This document shows, one piece after another, positions 27,244 through 36,349 of a DNA stretch of 64,000 nucleotides. The DNA is from Bacteroidia bacterium (GTDB taxonomy: Bacteria; Bacteroidota; Bacteroidia; UKL13-3): assembly GCA_021740845.1 (NCBI GenBank), contig JAIOYZ010000014.1, positions 39,420 to 103,419 of the forward strand, read 5' to 3'. Position numbers and translations under genes: made by a program. Positions within the stretch are counted from its first letter, which is position 1, and every line of letters starts with the position of its first letter. The notes under the pieces are model-generated. The model saw only the letters and a list, made by a program, of their open reading frames with translations. It did no database searches and was not told the DNA's origin.

Positions 27244-28362
27244 TTAACGCAATAGTTTTCTAATTTTTTTTAAAATTTTAGGTTCAAACTCTTTTGAATA
27301 AAGTGGTTTTTTCTTTAAATCTCTTCCAATAATTTTAAATCCATAATAAAGAATGTTATTTACTAAAAGAGGAACATACGTTAACAGAATTCGGCCAAAA
27401 ATAATTTTTAATAGGTAAATAAGGTTTAAATAAAACGCATGAAGTGAACTTCTGAAAAAAGAAAGGAAGTATGGGTGAATGAGTAAAACAACAAGATAGC
27501 CTAAATTAGTTTGTATGGCTGAGAATATTAATACCAAAGTACTGCAAATAACATATATTTTGAGTGGCTGGTTGTTGCTATTGTTTTTCTTTTTAATCCA
27601 ATTATACAGGATGGTAAGTAAAACAAATGTTGGAATAAGTAATAGTACAATTTGATTGGAATATAAATATACCTCAACTAAGAATGCGATTAATATTGGC
27701 CAAAGGATCCAATTAATATTTTCTACAATTTTTTTAGCTAAGGAAATATTTTCAGTTGCAAGTGTTTTCACCTTACTAAGTTTATCGTTTTCCAAATCTT
27801 CCAACTGATGTAGGAGTATATCTTTTAATCCAATTCCAAAATTGAACAAAAGGAAAAAAATCGGAAAAAAATAAAAATCTAGATATAAGTTGATATAAGC
27901 GATTAATATCAATTCAGGTATTACATGTGCATAAAGTGCATCAGTTATAGCACCCCAAATTCCTTTTTCTTTGAGTCTAATTTTTGGGGTAGAATAGAGA
28001 ATGAGCAAACTGATTAGAACACTCAAAAAAACGGTAGTAGAAACCGCAACTAAATGCAGTAAGGCCAGTCCAATTAACAGGATGCCTGCAATTAATCCAA
28101 TTAGGATTTTAGGCTTTAAGTGATTTGTAATATTGGGTTTTCCAGCTAGTTGATCCTTTTCTTTATCCCAAAAATCATTTAATAGAAAACCGGCAATTCC
28201 TACCAATAAATAGGCAACTAAAATGGGAAGAAAATTATTTATTGCCTCATTTTTTGACAGTGAAAAAGCCAATACAAAAAGCACAAAATAATTGCAATAC
28301 AACATAAAATTGTAGGTAACAAAAGATCTAACTCGATTGTAAATATGTTGGATTGCTTGCAT
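27244..28362 (-). CDS. UbiA-family prenyltransferase
   Basis: Polytopic membrane enzyme that transfers or cyclises a prenyl chain using Mg-bound diphosphate. The first Asp-rich motif is LNDFWDKEKDQLAGKPN and the second is LEDLENDKLSKVKTLA, both in loops between hydrophobic helices; about eight to nine helices are visible. At 372 residues it is longer than the usual 290-310, with an extra hydrophobic hairpin and a basic C-terminal tail. The start is the ATG at 28362, sharing its A with the P450-fusion stop (TAATG), which suggests coupled translation with that fusion. Substrate may be an isoprenoid product of the fusion; that is inference. Confidence 0.85.
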   Translation of the reverse strand: MQAIQHIYNRVRSFVTYNFMLYCNYFVLFVLAFSLSKNEAINNFLPILVAYLLVGIAGFLLNDFWDKEKDQLAGKPNITNHLKPKILIGLIAGILLIGLALLHLVAVSTTVFLSVLISLLILYSTPKIRLKEKGIWGAITDALYAHVIPELILIAYINLYLDFYFFPIFFLLFNFGIGLKDILLHQLEDLENDKLSKVKTLATENISLAKKIVENINWILWPILIAFLVEVYLYSNQIVLLLIPTFVLLTILYNWIKKKNNSNNQPLKIYVICSTLVLIFSAIQTNLGYLVVLLIHPYFLSFFRSSLHAFYLNLIYLLKIIFGRILLTYVPLLVNNILYYGFKIIGRDLKKKPLYSKEFEPKILKKIRKLLR

Positions 28363-30494
28363 TACCAATTCTCTGTTACCTCCAGAAACCATGCGGCAGT
28401 TAAGCACTCAGAACCGCCATAAAAATTTCTGTCCTTTGAAGTGAAATAGCGAAAGTTTTCAAACTGTAGTTTGTTTAAATTTATCCTGTCCAATAGGACG
28501 CTTTTTATTCTTTTACAAAAATCAGGGTCCTCAAAATAGTTCGCAATTAAAAAAGACAATAGAATTTCTGGGGTTTTGGTTTGGTCTGTTATTGAAGGAA
28601 TGCAATTCAAAACACTTTCCCTTAAAACAGCGAATTTTTTGACGCCCTCCTGATAAGCTCTACTAATGTGGTAGGCAACAACTAAGTCGTTATCATAAAA
28701 ATGTTTGTTATCGTTTCTTGTTTGCCAATTTGTTATACAATAATTTATTAGAGGTTCGGTTTGAACCGATTGGCCCAAATACATCATAGCATTTGCCATT
28801 ACGCCCAATTCACCATCCAATTCATGTAACATTTTGGCTTGAAGTGTTGGCTTTATTAAAGACTTTTGTTTAAATAATTCAAATGCTAAAGACGGATTCT
28901 TAAATAGCATTTTGGGTGAAGGCATTAACCATGTTTTTAGCGAACCATTTTCTTGAATATTCTCTAAAAACAAATCGGTATTATCAACTGGTTCCTTCAA
29001 GTATCTCAAAATAAAAGAACAGATAGCTGTATCATCTAAATCTGGTGGAACTGGATTTCTGCAATTGTCTAATTTCCAAAAGCGCCAGATGTCATTTTTT
29101 TCTTTGGTTCGAACCAAAAATTCTTTACCAGTTTGAACCAAAGAAATAGCTTTTGTTTCTTTTGATTTTACTAAGGAATACAGCACATTGGCATGAATAA
29201 ACGGAGAAGGAAATGTGTAATGCCAAGTGTTTTTATCCAGGTTTGGGTAGTTTTCGTACGTTGGAAAATGAGCTTTTTCTTTTAAAGTTGTTTCAAGCAA
29301 ATTGAATGCATTTTGGCGAAGAGAGTTTAGGTTATCCAGGCTTTCCTTGTTGGCAAATAATTCCATGCTGGATAAGCCTCTAACATGGCTAGAGTGTCGG
29401 TATTTTGGCTTGAAATTGTTACTTAAACCCAAGGAAGGAAAGGCAGTTAATAGTTCCTCAAATGCTATTTGAGCCTCTTGTTTTGCAAGGGTTGCACCAA
29501 TACAATAATGAGGTCCATAACCAAACGAAAGTATTTTTCCTTTTTCTCTATTCAGGTTAAATGTATTTGGGTCTTTGAAAATTCGGGGGTCACGATTTCC
29601 GGCGCCAATAGCTAAACCTATGGTTGAATGGGCAGGAATGACTTTTCCTTCTAAAATTATTTCGGATTTGTTAACTCGCTGTATGATTTGAGTGGGCGCT
29701 TCAATTCTAAGAGTTTCAAATAAAAAGTCTTGAATTAGCGTTTGGTTCAAACCGATTTGTTTTTGAAGTTCTGAATTTTTTAATAGCAACAATAAGGCAG
29801 AAGATACTAAGTTGGGTGTGGTTTCATTTCCTCCTAAAAGTAAGACTTTGATAAGGTTTAACAAGCTTTCTGTATCCCACGATTTAGCTTCTTCATTTAA
29901 AAACAAGCTTGCTATTCCAAAATTGCTACCTTGATTTTTTGCCTCTTCTATCCAACCTTGCACAATTGGTTTTAGTTCATTCCATTGCTGTATAGCAAAT
30001 TCGGTATTGTAAATTGATTTGCTAAGCACTGCCCCTTCAGACCATTTTTTTAGTTCGTTAGTAGAATCTGGCTTAATTCCCAAGAGGTTTAAGATAACTA
30101 GCGTAGAAAAGGGCATAGCAAAGTCTACCAGTAAGTCGAAGGAATTTTTGTTCTTAAGATTTCTAATTAGTGATTTACAAATTTCTCTGTTTTGAGCTTC
30201 TAATTTATCAATCCTATTTGGAGCAAGGATTCCGTTTTCGGAAATCAAAACTTTTTTATGTCTGGTATGTGCAGGGGGGTCACAGTTTAATAAAATGGGA
30301 TCAAAAGAATTACTTCCTTCGGAGGAGTATAATTCAAAATTTCCAAGGATTTCTTGAATTTCTGAATAGCCAATAATTAGCCAACTATTTGTTTTTGAGA
30401 AATAATGAACCTGTCCAGTTTTCCTTAGTTCCTCATAAACCGCATATGGGTTTTGTGAAAATTCAAATCCAGTTAAATCTAATTCCATTACCAT
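28362..30494 (-). CDS. cytochrome P450 fused to a DxDD terpene-cyclase-like domain
   Basis: A 710-residue two-part protein. Residues 1-380 are a complete bacterial P450: I-helix GGNETT (221-226), E-x-x-R at 260-263 and haem loop FGYGPHYCIG with Cys331. Residues 390-710 are helical and contain PPDLDDTAICSFIL, where DLDD (485-488) matches the DxDD acid motif of class II terpene cyclases of the squalene-hopene/diterpene type. Later segments (GELGVMANAMMYLG, FYGGSECLTAAWFLE) suit an alpha-alpha barrel. The UbiA gene overlaps its stop and an SDR lies 4 nt upstream. The cyclase reading of the C-terminal half is inference; a non-catalytic toroid is the alternative. Three palindrome copies fall in this gene (28758, 29106, 29744). 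Confidence 0.72.
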   Translation of the reverse strand: MVMELDLTGFEFSQNPYAVYEELRKTGQVHYFSKTNSWLIIGYSEIQEILGNFELYSSEGSNSFDPILLNCDPPAHTRHKKVLISENGILAPNRIDKLEAQNREICKSLIRNLKNKNSFDLLVDFAMPFSTLVILNLLGIKPDSTNELKKWSEGAVLSKSIYNTEFAIQQWNELKPIVQGWIEEAKNQGSNFGIASLFLNEEAKSWDTESLLNLIKVLLLGGNETTPNLVSSALLLLLKNSELQKQIGLNQTLIQDFLFETLRIEAPTQIIQRVNKSEIILEGKVIPAHSTIGLAIGAGNRDPRIFKDPNTFNLNREKGKILSFGYGPHYCIGATLAKQEAQIAFEELLTAFPSLGLSNNFKPKYRHSSHVRGLSSMELFANKESLDNLNSLRQNAFNLLETTLKEKAHFPTYENYPNLDKNTWHYTFPSPFIHANVLYSLVKSKETKAISLVQTGKEFLVRTKEKNDIWRFWKLDNCRNPVPPDLDDTAICSFILRYLKEPVDNTDLFLENIQENGSLKTWLMPSPKMLFKNPSLAFELFKQKSLIKPTLQAKMLHELDGELGVMANAMMYLGQSVQTEPLINYCITNWQTRNDNKHFYDNDLVVAYHISRAYQEGVKKFAVLRESVLNCIPSITDQTKTPEILLSFLIANYFEDPDFCKRIKSVLLDRINLNKLQFENFRYFTSKDRNFYGGSECLTAAWFLEVTENW
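28753..28767. repeat. dispersed palindrome, full 15-mer, inside P450 fusion
   Basis: GGTTCGGTTTGAACC, the full form with GGTTC/GAACC arms. On the coding (minus) strand it is read in frame as SVQTEP within the C-terminal domain. Confidence 0.65.
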
Positions 30495-30498
30495 TTTC

Positions 30499-31320
30499 TC
30501 AGTTGCCCAATATTCGATTTTTAGTGTTCAAAAGAAATTGTTCATCTGCTTGGTTTTCCATGCGCTCATTCAGAAGCAATTCGCAATCCTCTCCAATTCG
30601 GTGCCTGAGTTGAAGGCTATTTTCTTCTGCAATTTTTACTAGTTTATTTGCAATTTCCTCTGGGGAAGTAAAGGATGGAAACCAGTTTGAGTGGTGAACT
30701 TTATCTAGTAATTGTTTGTATTCAATTAAATCTTTCTCGGCAAATTCTATTTTTGATTGGTAATTATTGTCCATAATTCCACCTGGTTCAATTAACTTTA
30801 CCCTAATGCCAAATGGTGCTAATTCATACATCAAAGATTCTGTAAAACCCTCTAATGCCCATTTGCTTGCATGATACACTGACAACATGGGAAAGGTAGT
30901 TAAACCACAGAGAGAAGAAATGTTAATTATAGTGCCATTTTTTTGAGATTTAAATTTAGGCAAAAGTGCTTTGATGGTAAATAAGGTACCAAAAAAATTA
31001 ACGTCCATTTGCCTTCTTATTTGTTCATCCGAGCAAGCTTCAAAAGGGCCAGATAAAACAAAACCTGCATTGTTTAGCAGCAAATCAATTTGTGGTTCTA
31101 AGGAGGAAAGTTTATTAATAAATTCAGAAATTTCTTTTTCAAGAGTGAGATCTAATTGGTGAAAAGTAACATTTGGAATTTGGTGTTTTTCAGTTAATTT
31201 TTTTAGGTTCCTAGTTGTAGCATGAACCCTCCAATTGTTTTGGGCAAAGCACTTTACTAATTCGAAGCCAAGTTGGGATGTGCCTCCGGTAATTAGTGCA
31301 CATTTAGTAAATTTTTCCAT
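30499..31320 (-). CDS. short-chain dehydrogenase/reductase
   Basis: Classical SDR of about 273 residues. The cofactor motif TGGTSQLGFEL (T-G-x3-G-x-G type) follows the start; LLNNAGFVLSGPFE is the NNAG motif; ISSLCGLTTFPMLSVYHASKWAL supplies the catalytic Ser and Y-x3-K (first part quoted to locate it). The ATG at 31320 is preferred; it overlaps the upstream PhyH gene by 17 nt. An upstream in-frame start at 31371 would extend into PhyH and adds a non-family sequence. With the P450 fusion 4 nt downstream it probably oxidises or reduces the same intermediate. Substrate unknown. Confidence 0.85.
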   Translation of the reverse strand: MEKFTKCALITGGTSQLGFELVKCFAQNNWRVHATTRNLKKLTEKHQIPNVTFHQLDLTLEKEISEFINKLSSLEPQIDLLLNNAGFVLSGPFEACSDEQIRRQMDVNFFGTLFTIKALLPKFKSQKNGTIINISSLCGLTTFPMLSVYHASKWALEGFTESLMYELAPFGIRVKLIEPGGIMDNNYQSKIEFAEKDLIEYKQLLDKVHHSNWFPSFTSPEEIANKLVKIAEENSLQLRHRIGEDCELLLNERMENQADEQFLLNTKNRILGN

Positions 31321-32194
31321 ACAATTCTTCTCTTCTTTTTTCTCCATTGGCAAGTGCCTTTGAAAACTCATCTGGAGTTAAAAGCTTGTTAGTATTTGGA
31401 ACAAAGCCAAGTGATTTTTGAAATGCAGGGCGATTCTTAAAAGTTAAGTAATTTGATTTCATAAAGAACTCCTCATTAATTTCAAAAACCTCAAATCCTT
31501 TTTCAGGTTCCTCCTTATTGAAATAATAATAAACCGGTTGTGTGTATTTGGGTCCAATAAGAATTTGAAGTGCATAGCGAGGGTTTTCAGATTTATTAAG
31601 GTCTGAGAAATGAATAACACCATCTTCAAAAATCACACATTCTCCTGCCTTACATGAAATAGGTTCAAGGTAATTGTCTAATAGGGTTTGCTCAAAATTA
31701 TGGAAATAATAGGGCACATCTAATGTGGCAATATCAGGCACTATTTTATGACTGCCCTTCACTAATGTAATGGTTCCATTCTCTGTACTGGTGTCAACCA
31801 AAGGGCACCAAATGGTAAAGGAAGTGAATTTTTCTTCAACAACATGTGTCCAATTTTGATGTATTTCAAATTTCCCTGCACCGGGAGGTTTTACGTAAAA
31901 GTTGGCATTCCAAACATGGTAATCATTAAAAAGTTCCTCCACCAATGGGTTAAAGAAAGATTTGAATAATTGGTTAGTTGCCCGTTTATAGGATTCGTTG
32001 GTATCTAAAAAAGTGCAATGATAATTTGAGCTTCCAGACCTGTTTGGAGCATAATTATCGTCTGGTTTAAGTAACAATAATTGGTTAAGAATGGAGTTGC
32101 TTTGTTCGGTAGTTAACAAAGTTTTTTTTACAAACCCATCTTTAAGATATTGTTTGGTGTCGTTTTCGGATTTAAAAAGTTGCCTTGTTAGCAT
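31304..32194 (-). CDS. PhyH-like oxygenase with altered metal triad (HxN)
   Basis: A 296-residue member of the phytanoyl-CoA dioxygenase fold. The first metal motif reads HQN in EIHQNWTHV where HQD is expected. The distal His (VIHFSDLNKS) and the Arg (NPRYALQI) are present, as are WCPLVDTSTENGTITLV and GSHKIVP, close to the other PhyH gene in the window (21374), which keeps HQD. Loss of the Asp carboxylate would change iron binding, so it may have altered chemistry or be a binding protein. It overlaps the SDR gene by 17 nt. Confidence 0.75.
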   Translation of the reverse strand: MLTRQLFKSENDTKQYLKDGFVKKTLLTTEQSNSILNQLLLLKPDDNYAPNRSGSSNYHCTFLDTNESYKRATNQLFKSFFNPLVEELFNDYHVWNANFYVKPPGAGKFEIHQNWTHVVEEKFTSFTIWCPLVDTSTENGTITLVKGSHKIVPDIATLDVPYYFHNFEQTLLDNYLEPISCKAGECVIFEDGVIHFSDLNKSENPRYALQILIGPKYTQPVYYYFNKEEPEKGFEVFEINEEFFMKSNYLTFKNRPAFQKSLGFVPNTNKLLTPDEFSKALANGEKRREELYGKIY

Positions 32195-32269
32195 AGGATG
32201 AAAATTATTGAAATAGGTAAGATATAATCTTAGTAGGAGCAGTTCAAAATTAGGGTGAATTAATTAATT

Positions 32270-33151
32270 TTAATTAGGTGTTTTTCGATTTGCAAATTCA
32301 TTTAGAAACACTAGCTGTTTTTGAAAAAAATTGTGTTTTAATTTTTGATCCGATTTCTGAAACGTTGTATTAGAATAATTACTGGAATCAATTGGAAGAT
32401 TTTCAAATTCAGAGTTTTCTATTTTTGTAAAAGTTGCTAAGTTGGAGTATCCTTTATTTGAAATTAGATTAGAACCTGGAATAACGCATTCCATTCCTTT
32501 ACTTAATTGGAACATGGCCCATTTGAGGTCCCACGATTTTGGAACTTTTCTGTTGTTGTCAAAAGAATTTAGGAGAGGTTTTAGGATAGAAGTGTTAAGG
32601 TCGTTGTAATTTTCTGTGAGGATAAAACGATCCCAAAAGGAATAATCTTTTGGCATTGATTTCCATCTATCAGCCCAAGTTGCCCAACCCCAAAAGGGCA
32701 TTCCAATTGGAACTGTACAATACATTTCAGCATCATGCAAAGCGCCAAGGTTAGTTCCGATTATGCTTCCTATCTGTGAATTGTTTTCATGTTTCTCAAG
32801 CATTTGTTCGCAATACTTAAAAAATTTAGGAGAAGGAATGGTATCATCTTCTAGGATAATGGCCTGTTTTTCTTTTTCAAAAACAATATCTAAAGCGTAG
32901 TCAAAAATGTGTAATACTCCTTTATGTGAATTTGGAATAATCCACTCAAAAAAGAAGGATTGGGGATGAGATTGGATGAGTTCTTTGGTTTCTTTAACAA
33001 ATAACTTTTCCATTTCATTTTGTTCAGGATCAGAAACGATATATATTTTCCTTTTTTTTATGGATGGAAGTGAACCAAGAATAGGCTTGAGATTGTTTGA
33101 TTTTTTATGTGTAAAAAGGACAATTGGGGAAAGAGTATTAATCTTGGTCAT
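32270..33151 (-). CDS. GT2-like glycosyltransferase
   Basis: A 293-residue GT-A glycosyltransferase of the type with AIILEDDTIPSPKFFKYC (E-D-D as D-x-D equivalent) and GMPFWGWATWADRWKSM, the W-G-W-A-T-W motif shared with the N-terminal half of the neighbouring GT2-TylF fusion. The two genes overlap by 4 nt (ATGA). They look like duplicated transferases that differ in the fused methyltransferase. It probably works on the exported glycan. Donor unknown. Confidence 0.72.
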   Translation of the reverse strand: MTKINTLSPIVLFTHKKSNNLKPILGSLPSIKKRKIYIVSDPEQNEMEKLFVKETKELIQSHPQSFFFEWIIPNSHKGVLHIFDYALDIVFEKEKQAIILEDDTIPSPKFFKYCEQMLEKHENNSQIGSIIGTNLGALHDAEMYCTVPIGMPFWGWATWADRWKSMPKDYSFWDRFILTENYNDLNTSILKPLLNSFDNNRKVPKSWDLKWAMFQLSKGMECVIPGSNLISNKGYSNLATFTKIENSEFENLPIDSSNYSNTTFQKSDQKLKHNFFQKQLVFLNEFANRKTPN

Positions 33152-34734
33152 TTTAAACGAGTTATCTGGAGTGTAAAAGAATTTAATGGCTCGTATTTTA
33201 CTTCATTGTAAAATGAATGGGTCTCAAAAAAATCATCCACAGCTTCTTTGCAATTCAAAAATTGAGAATAATAGTCATCAATTAATAGGACTCCACCAAT
33301 CATTAATTTGGGATAAATTAATTCTAGGATTTTATATGTTGGTTCATAGAAGTCAACATCAATACAAGCAAAAGCAATAGTTTCTGGTAAATCATTTGGG
33401 TTCAACAATAGAATGTCTTTTTCAACAAAATGTACATTTGTTTCAAGCTCAAATTGCTCCAATAATGAAATCACATTTTGTTTGTAATTTGGAATATTGC
33501 TTCCAATAGAAAAATATTCAATGAATGCTATATCTTTTTTGTTCTTGATATTTGATATGGGGATTTTAGAAAAAGTATCGTAAATAAATATGGTTTGGTT
33601 GATCGCTAAGTCTCGCATTAAGAATTTAAAAAAAGCGGTACAGCCGCCTTTCCATGCTCCCACTTGCACCCAACTACCCTCCTTAATATTGGGAATTAGA
33701 GGCAGAACTTTCAAGCAAGATTGGAAAAAGCTTTCTGGTAAAAAAGTAAATTCATGGGCAGGCAAAATCCATTCTTTTAATTCTTTGAGATTTTTAAATG
33801 ATTCTAAAGAAGTTTTTGGTTGAAGGAAATTTACAAATTGGTTGGTAAGACTTAAAGGTCTGTTTTTCCTGTTGAACGCAATAAAATCAGTGAGCAATTT
33901 TTCTACCTCAGCTTCTAAAATTAATTCATTAGGCAAAATAAAATTTGACAGATTATTGGCAATTTTCATCTTTTTTTCTGGGTTAGAAATAAAAGCATAT
34001 TTGCTATCGATGGGCATATAGGAGGCTCCTTCACCTACACCAATATTAGTTATTAAATTCACAGAAGGAATAATACACAAGCCCTTGCACATCCAAACAT
34101 CAAGCATCCATTGGATATCCCAAGAGTCTTGATTGCCCATAGACAAAGAACCAAATGAGCTTTTCCATGTTGATTTTAATGGCGAGGAGAGATTTGATGA
34201 TAATTTTAGTGAGTTTTTTTTCCAGGTGTCAAAATTGGGATTAAACAATTTCCATGCTCTACTCCAGGTGGCCCATCCCCAATTAGGCAGTGTAAATTTC
34301 GAAAAAAAATACGAGGTTTTGTTTTCGTGAGTTCCATCAAACATTAAATTTGTACCACTTATTTGCATGACCCTGTTCGAGTCAGAGTACTTTTCTAACA
34401 GATCCTCACAGAAATAAAAAAAAGTGGAGTTTGGAATACAATCATCCTCTAATATGATTGCCCTTTCTCTAATTGAAAACACATAATTTAGTCCACTAAT
34501 TATTCTTTTACTTAATCCAATTTTAGTGGTTGAATAGTCTCTATACACTAAAGGATTCCAATCTAATTGTTCCGTAATTTTTCTTGTTTGGTTACAGATG
34601 TCAATTTCAATTTCTGATGATGGACCATCTGCAAAAATAAAAAGTTCTTTGGGCCTAATTTGCTTAATTTTTTCAAACAAAGCTTTAGTTTGTGCAGGTC
34701 GTTTATATATAAAAATTACAATTGGTGTTTCCAT
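33148..34734 (-). CDS. GT2 glycosyltransferase fused to TylF-type methyltransferase
   Basis: A 528-residue fusion. Residues 1-300 are a GT2-like transferase: VIFIYKRPAQTKALF at the start, AIILEDDCIPNSTFF for sugar-nucleotide binding and LPNWGWATWSRAWKLF. Residues from about 340 form a TylF (macrocin O-methyltransferase) domain: VQVGAWKGGCTAFF, then ACIDVDFYEPTYKIL with the metal-binding Asp residues and LLIDDYYSQFLNCKEAV. It could add a sugar and methylate it, or cap a chain by methylation. It overlaps the next GT by 4 nt and is 7 nt from the preceding gene. Order of action is inference. Confidence 0.8.
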   Translation of the reverse strand: METPIVIFIYKRPAQTKALFEKIKQIRPKELFIFADGPSSEIEIDICNQTRKITEQLDWNPLVYRDYSTTKIGLSKRIISGLNYVFSIRERAIILEDDCIPNSTFFYFCEDLLEKYSDSNRVMQISGTNLMFDGTHENKTSYFFSKFTLPNWGWATWSRAWKLFNPNFDTWKKNSLKLSSNLSSPLKSTWKSSFGSLSMGNQDSWDIQWMLDVWMCKGLCIIPSVNLITNIGVGEGASYMPIDSKYAFISNPEKKMKIANNLSNFILPNELILEAEVEKLLTDFIAFNRKNRPLSLTNQFVNFLQPKTSLESFKNLKELKEWILPAHEFTFLPESFFQSCLKVLPLIPNIKEGSWVQVGAWKGGCTAFFKFLMRDLAINQTIFIYDTFSKIPISNIKNKKDIAFIEYFSIGSNIPNYKQNVISLLEQFELETNVHFVEKDILLLNPNDLPETIAFACIDVDFYEPTYKILELIYPKLMIGGVLLIDDYYSQFLNCKEAVDDFFETHSFYNEVKYEPLNSFTLQITRLK

Positions 34735-34741
34735 TTAATGT

Positions 34742-36322
34742 TTAGGATTTAATCCAATATGCCAAATAATCTCCAATTTCTATTAATGGATTAGTAATTT
34801 GTGATGATTTCCTGAAATCTAAAATAGCTTCTTTGCAATTTAAATTTTTGACATTATAATCATTGATTAATATTAATCCTCCAACACTTACTTTTTCATA
34901 AAGCATGTTAAGTGCATTTTTTGTTGAAGCATAAAAATCCAAATCAAGATGCAACAAACAAATTGATTCTATTTGGGCCTTATGAAGAGTTTTATTAATA
35001 TTTCCTATTAAAAAGTTAGTAGTTTCATCAAGTATTCCAAAATCACATAGAAAGTTCTTAACCTCATTAATTTGAGGAGGATTTATTTTGAATTCGGATG
35101 CTTTGTTAAAGGTAGTTAACTCCTTTTGTTGCATGTTTTCTTGGTCAAAATCAAATCCAGTCCCAAAAAAATCTGCTAGCCACATTTTTCTATTCATACT
35201 TTTCCAAGTTTCATCTAATAGTGAACGAAGCAAAATAGCCGACCCACCTTTCCAAACTCCACATTCTACAATATCCCCAATAATTTTTTTTGAATTAATA
35301 TAATTACATAAATTTTCAATATGAGTTAAATCTTGCGAATGCAACAAAACATCCACTTTCTTGTAATTTAAAAACACGTCAAAATCGTATTCATTAATGT
35401 TTTTAGGCACAAATTCTAATTTTTTTAGTATTGATTTGTAGTTATCATTATTTGAAGGCTTTGGAGTTTGGGAAGCCATTTCGTCCTTAAAAATTTCGAT
35501 GGTTTGAATATCTTGGTTTTGGATAGTATCGGTATTGATAAGATAAATAGAGTCTATTTCTGATTTTTGATAAATGCCTGGACAAACAGCTGTATAGTTT
35601 TTAAATATGGGCAGAGAAGACAAAGCGCTCTCAATTTTCTTCCCTCGTACTGTTTTAGAGTAATTTTCTTTGAAGTCTGGTAAATTTAATAATAGGTTTA
35701 CTTTTCTGTATTTCTCTTTACCACAACTAAGCTCAATTTCATGTGAATTTTGAAGGTAAGGTTCATCGAAATATTCTGATAGAAATTTTTTGAAAATGAA
35801 GTCGCTAATATAAAAAAGTTCTCTTGTTTCAATTTCGCTTTCTGTATCCTTAAAGGCTTTGTAGATAAGTTTTTTAGGATTGAATTTTGGGGAATAACCG
35901 AATTTTTCTAGGAATTTCTTGGATTCTTCCAATCTTGTGAATTCCTCTTGATCACATTTTACCATAAAGTAGAGTCCTTTAATTGGTGTTTTTTCTTCGA
36001 ATGAATATTTTAAAGAAAAAGTAAAGCCCGCTCCACCACTGGTTGGATCATTGTTAATATGTCTGTTTTCGTAATCTTTATAGAATATTTGTGCTCCATT
36101 CTCTCCTAAAATATTTTCGATATCATGGAATGATATTTCATGTAAAAAGGTAAAATAAAACTTGATGGATAATAGGTTTTTTTCTTCAATGTTTAAACCG
36201 ATATAACTTTTATAAGGCTTAGATCTATTTTTTTTTGTTTCCTGAATTTTCTTATAAAAATGAATAAAACTGCTTGAATTGATTAGTTCATTTAGCCAAA
36301 ATAAGGTTTTCTGATAATTCAT
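34742..36322 (-). CDS. TylF-type methyltransferase with unassigned N-terminal domain
   Basis: A 526-residue protein. The C-terminal part (from about 340) is TylF-like: DIVECGVWKGGSAILL, LLHLDLDFYASTKNAL with the metal Asp residues, and LILINDYNVKNLNCKEAI. The N-terminal 300 residues are not recognised; they alternate strands and helices (for example NLLSIKFYFTFLHEI and GFTFSLKYSFEE) and show no sugar-transferase motif. It lies between a stand-alone TylF gene and the GT2-TylF fusion, so three paralogous methyltransferase domains are consecutive. The acceptor is probably a sugar hydroxyl. N-terminal function is unknown. Confidence 0.65.
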   Translation of the reverse strand: MNYQKTLFWLNELINSSSFIHFYKKIQETKKNRSKPYKSYIGLNIEEKNLLSIKFYFTFLHEISFHDIENILGENGAQIFYKDYENRHINNDPTSGGAGFTFSLKYSFEEKTPIKGLYFMVKCDQEEFTRLEESKKFLEKFGYSPKFNPKKLIYKAFKDTESEIETRELFYISDFIFKKFLSEYFDEPYLQNSHEIELSCGKEKYRKVNLLLNLPDFKENYSKTVRGKKIESALSSLPIFKNYTAVCPGIYQKSEIDSIYLINTDTIQNQDIQTIEIFKDEMASQTPKPSNNDNYKSILKKLEFVPKNINEYDFDVFLNYKKVDVLLHSQDLTHIENLCNYINSKKIIGDIVECGVWKGGSAILLRSLLDETWKSMNRKMWLADFFGTGFDFDQENMQQKELTTFNKASEFKINPPQINEVKNFLCDFGILDETTNFLIGNINKTLHKAQIESICLLHLDLDFYASTKNALNMLYEKVSVGGLILINDYNVKNLNCKEAILDFRKSSQITNPLIEIGDYLAYWIKS

Positions 36323-36349
36323 AAATAGATAAATGCAAAGATGATTGAA

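Noticed and set aside
28362..28407. Upstream start (28407) for UbiA
   Set aside because: It would overlap the P450 fusion by 45 bp and adds 15 residues without family similarity; the ATG at 28362 gives the usual TAATG junction.
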